NCBI GenBank assembly: GCA_903911805.1
Contig: CAIWET010000376.1
Location: 1-7,482, forward strand
Reading direction: 5' to 3'
Origin: an uncultured Ignavibacteria bacterium
GTDB lineage: Bacteria > Bacteroidota > Ignavibacteria > Kapaibacteriales > UBA2268
DNA length: 7,482 bases
The position numbers and the translations under genes are program-made. Positions 5,059-7,482 of this stretch are shown piece by piece. Position 1 is the first letter of the stretch. Each line of letters begins with the position of its first letter. Below the pieces are notes generated by a model. The model searched no databases and was not told the origin of the DNA. It saw nothing but the letters and a program-made list of their open reading frames with translations.

Positions 5059-7461
5059 TTATTCAAACCTTTTCTTGATACAATTAATAAATTCTTCCTT
5101 AATGTCGGATTCGGCCTCTATTTTATTTGAATTTAGATAATTTTCCAGATATCCGATTGCTTGATCAGCATAATCGCAAGTATCCATAATTTCTAATGTT
5201 TTGCGATAAGCAGTATCATTTAATAAAAATATATTGAAAATAAAATTCTCTTTTTGAGTATTAGTAATAAAACTATCCATAGTGACTGGCTTATATTCAA
5301 ATGAGGCATTTTGAATATCTTCAATTAATGTAATTTCATTAAAATAATGAGATTCCCTTAAATCGATTGGCTTTTTGGTGAAATAATTTGTATCATCTTC
5401 CTCAACTTCAAATTTCAAATTAATCATCAATTCATCATTCATAAAATCTGAACTTAAACTTTCATCAAGATGGATATACTCACCACCTTCGTTATTGAAT
5501 CCAAAATTTTCATCTAATAATTGTTCGTCTAATCCTAAAATATGATCTTCATTATCAGATTCAAGATTATGCATACCAGTTACCAAATCGTCATCTTTTA
5601 ATTCAGTTAAATCTGTGTACATTAGTGGTTGACTAGAAGGAAAGTTAGAAATATTATTTAAATTATTAATTTCACTTAAAGTGTCAATCATTTCGTTTGA
5701 ATATTCTTCCAACCTTAAATCATTATTAATATCATTTAAATCAATTTCATCAAGATATGAAGAAATGCTCTGGCTTGGTGCATTCAAATCAACTGCATCT
5801 TCCAGAATAACTTCTTTTTTAATTGATTCCAATTCTGAATTTACTTTAAAAACTTCATTATCAATATCTAAATCAGATTCTACAATTTCTTCTATATCGA
5901 TATTGAAATCTGTTTCAAAAAAATCTGTTAAATCCAAAATATCTTTAGAATCTGAAATTGAAATATTTTCTTCAATTTTATCTGATTCGCCATTAGTTTC
6001 AATCTCAATTTCAATAAATTCTTCATTTACCTGATCATCCTTCAAATCAATGATGTCATCTGATTCATTGATGGAATTGATATCAAATTCTTCAAAATTT
6101 TCAGAATCGATATTTGGTTCCAAATTCAAATCTTCAATTTCAATATCTTCTTCATTCAATTCTTTGAATGCTGCAATATCATCAATTTCAATTTCATCGA
6201 TTAATCCATCACCAATAATATTTTCTTCATTGTTATCAGAAATAATATCATCTTCAAAATTCTGTTCGAGATTAGTATTAGCTAAATTTTCTTCTATGTT
6301 TTCGTTCAATTCGCTTAAATCTTCAGAATCTGTTAATTCTACTTCTTCAAAATCATCCAAATCGGAGATTGTCTCTAGATTTAAATCTGATAAATCTAAG
6401 TCTAAATCTTCTTCAACATTATCTTCTTCAATTTCTGATAATTCTGTTTCAACAATATTCTCAATCTCATGCGAATTTTCGTCATCATTTAATTCTTCGG
6501 AATTGATTAAATCTTCAGTAATATTATCCAATTTATCTGTCAAAGCTTCAATTTGAATTTCGTTAAGTTGGTTATTAATTGAACTTTCATTAAAGTCCTT
6601 TAAATCAGTTTCAATTATTTCTTGCTCAAAATCTACTGTTGAAGTTTTGAAATTGTTGTCATTGTCTTCTAATATAGGATATTCTATAAACTCTTGCTCA
6701 TCTTGGAATTTTTTATATTCAGGATTTTCCTCAAAATGCCTTACCAAATCATTTAATACATTTAATAAATCTTTTTTGGTGAATTCATCAATGTTATTTT
6801 CAGTGGAATATAATTGAAGCCCTTTTAAAACTGGGATTAGACCTTTATCATCCAAGAATATCAATAAAGCATCCAAAGGAAGAGTAAATTCAATTTCTGG
6901 ATTATCCGAAGGATTAAAAATCTCAAATAATGGGTCTAACGTATTAATAAAATCGTCAGGTGAAATTGAATAAACATAGCTGTCGTCAGTTATTTTGACA
7001 AGTTTTTCAAATTCCATTCTTGAGAATAATTTCTTCTTTGTAGATTTGAAATCTTCAATTAGTTCTTCAACAATTGGATTGGTGATATATATATAATCAG
7101 AGAAATAATTTAATTTCAATAAAATTTCTTCGACTGATTTTGTTGGTTCACCTTTAAAAATAAACCAACTTAGAGTAACTCTCGGTCTAATTAAATAATT
7201 GAATCGAGATTTTACAGCATTTGCAATCATTTTTTTTGAATCACCATAAGTAAATCTAGCTCTAGTCTTTAAAATTTTATCAATTTCAAGGAAAGTATCG
7301 ATTACATAAGAATCAGTATAATCAAAATTTTTAGATGTCTCTCTCTGAATGCGTTCTTCATAAAGCCACCAATCAACTTCTGCCGAAAAAAACTGTTTGA
7401 TATTTAAATCAATCAATTCATTATCTAATATTTCATCTAAGTAGATGTATTCTTTTTCCAT
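5059..7461 (-). CDS. Large acidic protein of unknown function, two folded-looking ends joined by an acidic linker
   Basis: I do not recognise a named family. The 800 residues fall into three parts. Residues 1 to about 265 look like a folded, mostly helical domain with distinctive stretches AEVDWWLYEER (27-37), RARF (67-70) and RPRVTLSWF (92-100). Residues about 281-660 are a low-complexity acidic linker: at 301-500, 80 of 200 residues are Asp or Glu, against 4 Lys and no Arg, and no Arg occurs anywhere from 242 to 582. Residues about 675-800 look folded again, ending in a helical segment (NFIFNIFLLNDTAYRK at 739-754, then YLENYL at 771-776) that weakly recalls a C-terminal domain I associate with Bacteroidota proteins. 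There is no signal peptide or membrane helix, so it is probably cytoplasmic. EYIYLDEIL (4-12) recurs as EYIHLDESL (661-669). It is the first gene of a unit with obgE 3 bases downstream. ATG 7461 is the first Met, but the frame stays open for the remaining 21 bases to the window edge, so the true start may lie outside. Confidence 0.85.
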   Translation of the reverse strand: MEKEYIYLDEILDNELIDLNIKQFFSAEVDWWLYEERIQRETSKNFDYTDSYVIDTFLEIDKILKTRARFTYGDSKKMIANAVKSRFNYLIRPRVTLSWFIFKGEPTKSVEEILLKLNYFSDYIYITNPIVEELIEDFKSTKKKLFSRMEFEKLVKITDDSYVYSISPDDFINTLDPLFEIFNPSDNPEIEFTLPLDALLIFLDDKGLIPVLKGLQLYSTENNIDEFTKKDLLNVLNDLVRHFEENPEYKKFQDEQEFIEYPILEDNDNNFKTSTVDFEQEIIETDLKDFNESSINNQLNEIQIEALTDKLDNITEDLINSEELNDDENSHEIENIVETELSEIEEDNVEEDLDLDLSDLNLETISDLDDFEEVELTDSEDLSELNENIEENLANTNLEQNFEDDIISDNNEENIIGDGLIDEIEIDDIAAFKELNEEDIEIEDLNLEPNIDSENFEEFDINSINESDDIIDLKDDQVNEEFIEIEIETNGESDKIEENISISDSKDILDLTDFFETDFNIDIEEIVESDLDIDNEVFKVNSELESIKKEVILEDAVDLNAPSQSISSYLDEIDLNDINNDLRLEEYSNEMIDTLSEINNLNNISNFPSSQPLMYTDLTELKDDDLVTGMHNLESDNEDHILGLDEQLLDENFGFNNEGGEYIHLDESLSSDFMNDELMINLKFEVEEDDTNYFTKKPIDLRESHYFNEITLIEDIQNASFEYKPVTMDSFITNTQKENFIFNIFLLNDTAYRKTLEIMDTCDYADQAIGYLENYLNSNKIEAESDIKEEFINCIKKRFE
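5482..6621 (-). other. Acidic low-complexity coding segment (linker of the 800-residue protein)
   Basis: This stretch encodes residues about 281-660. It is built of degenerate Asp/Glu-Leu/Ile units such as LDLSDLNLE (354-362) and IEIEDLNLE (440-448). There is no strict period, so it is not a tandem repeat at DNA level, but the + strand is visibly enriched in TCTTCAAT- and ATCAAT-like words. The likely state is disordered and highly negative. It also creates long Ser-rich open frames on the opposite strand that are not genes. Confidence 0.6.
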
Positions 7462-7477
7462 CTCAATTTTTTGAGAT
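7460..7477 (-). promoter_or_regulatory. Hairpin overlapping the assigned start codon of the acidic-protein gene
   Basis: In the transcript sense, ATCTCAA and TTGAGAT form a perfect 7-base stem around an AAAA loop, and the AT at the end of the stem is the first two bases of the ATG at 7461. If this ATG is used, the start codon would be partly hidden in the stem, which could lower or control initiation. If translation begins further upstream, the hairpin lies inside the coding region and probably means nothing. Confidence 0.3.
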
Positions 7478-7482
7478 TGGCT

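Noticed and set aside
4214..5130. Small open frames of 67-76 codons on both strands (4214-4432, 4661-4864, 4797-5015, 4900-5130)
   Set aside because: They lie within or across obgE, whose - strand frame is certain from its motifs. None has family-like sequence or a ribosome binding site.
5681..6034. Open frame of 117 codons on the + strand
   Set aside because: Same cause: Ser/Ile/Lys-rich shadow of the acidic linker gene.
6050..6556. Open frame of 168 codons on the + strand, very Ser-rich
   Set aside because: It is the mirror of the Asp/Glu-rich linker: GAA and GAT codons on the - strand read as TCA, TCT and ATC-type codons in an offset frame. Nearly half its residues are Ser and it has no domain-like pattern.

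Overview
The window is a strongly AT-rich bacterial segment with four long protein-coding genes and almost no other space. The lineage is not certain. Several features fit the Bacteroidota/Chlorobi/Ignavibacteria group: the low GC, the near absence of Shine-Dalgarno sequences, an Obg GTPase of only 333 residues that lacks the extra C-terminal domain and has SKVD instead of NKxD, and an intergenic inverted repeat beginning TGTCATTTCGA that resembles repeats I associate with those genomes. This placement is an inference from sequence style, not a database result.

Positions 1-125 hold two short perfect hairpins and a possible promoter element. They are followed on the + strand by one gene (126-2351) for a large P-loop ATPase of STAND type. 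It has a Walker A, a Walker B (LILDDYE), an STR sensor-like motif, a probable winged-helix region, long coiled coils, and a C-terminal pair of transmembrane helices followed by another coiled coil. It stands alone in its orientation within the window. Its job is unknown; signalling or defence is possible but not shown.

Positions 2352-2569 are a 218-base gap between two converging transcription units. The gap carries an 81-base imperfect palindrome (2391-2471), probably a member of a dispersed repeat family, and a short direct repeat.

Positions 2570-7461 are a tightly packed three-gene unit on the - strand. Its transcription order is: an 800-residue, extremely acidic protein of unknown function (7461 to 5059), then obgE (5055 to 4054, 3-base gap), then a Wzx-like lipid-linked polysaccharide flippase (4054 to 2570, overlapping obgE by one base as TAATG). 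The first gene's reading frame stays open to the right edge of the window, so its true start may lie outside.

The parts most worth a second look are the STAND-like ATPase with a membrane hairpin at its C-terminus, and the acidic protein. The latter has folded-looking ends that share a short duplicated motif and flank an acidic linker within a 341-residue stretch free of arginine. Obg and the flippase are conventional families. No tRNA, rRNA, CRISPR array, transposase or complete known defence system is visible.
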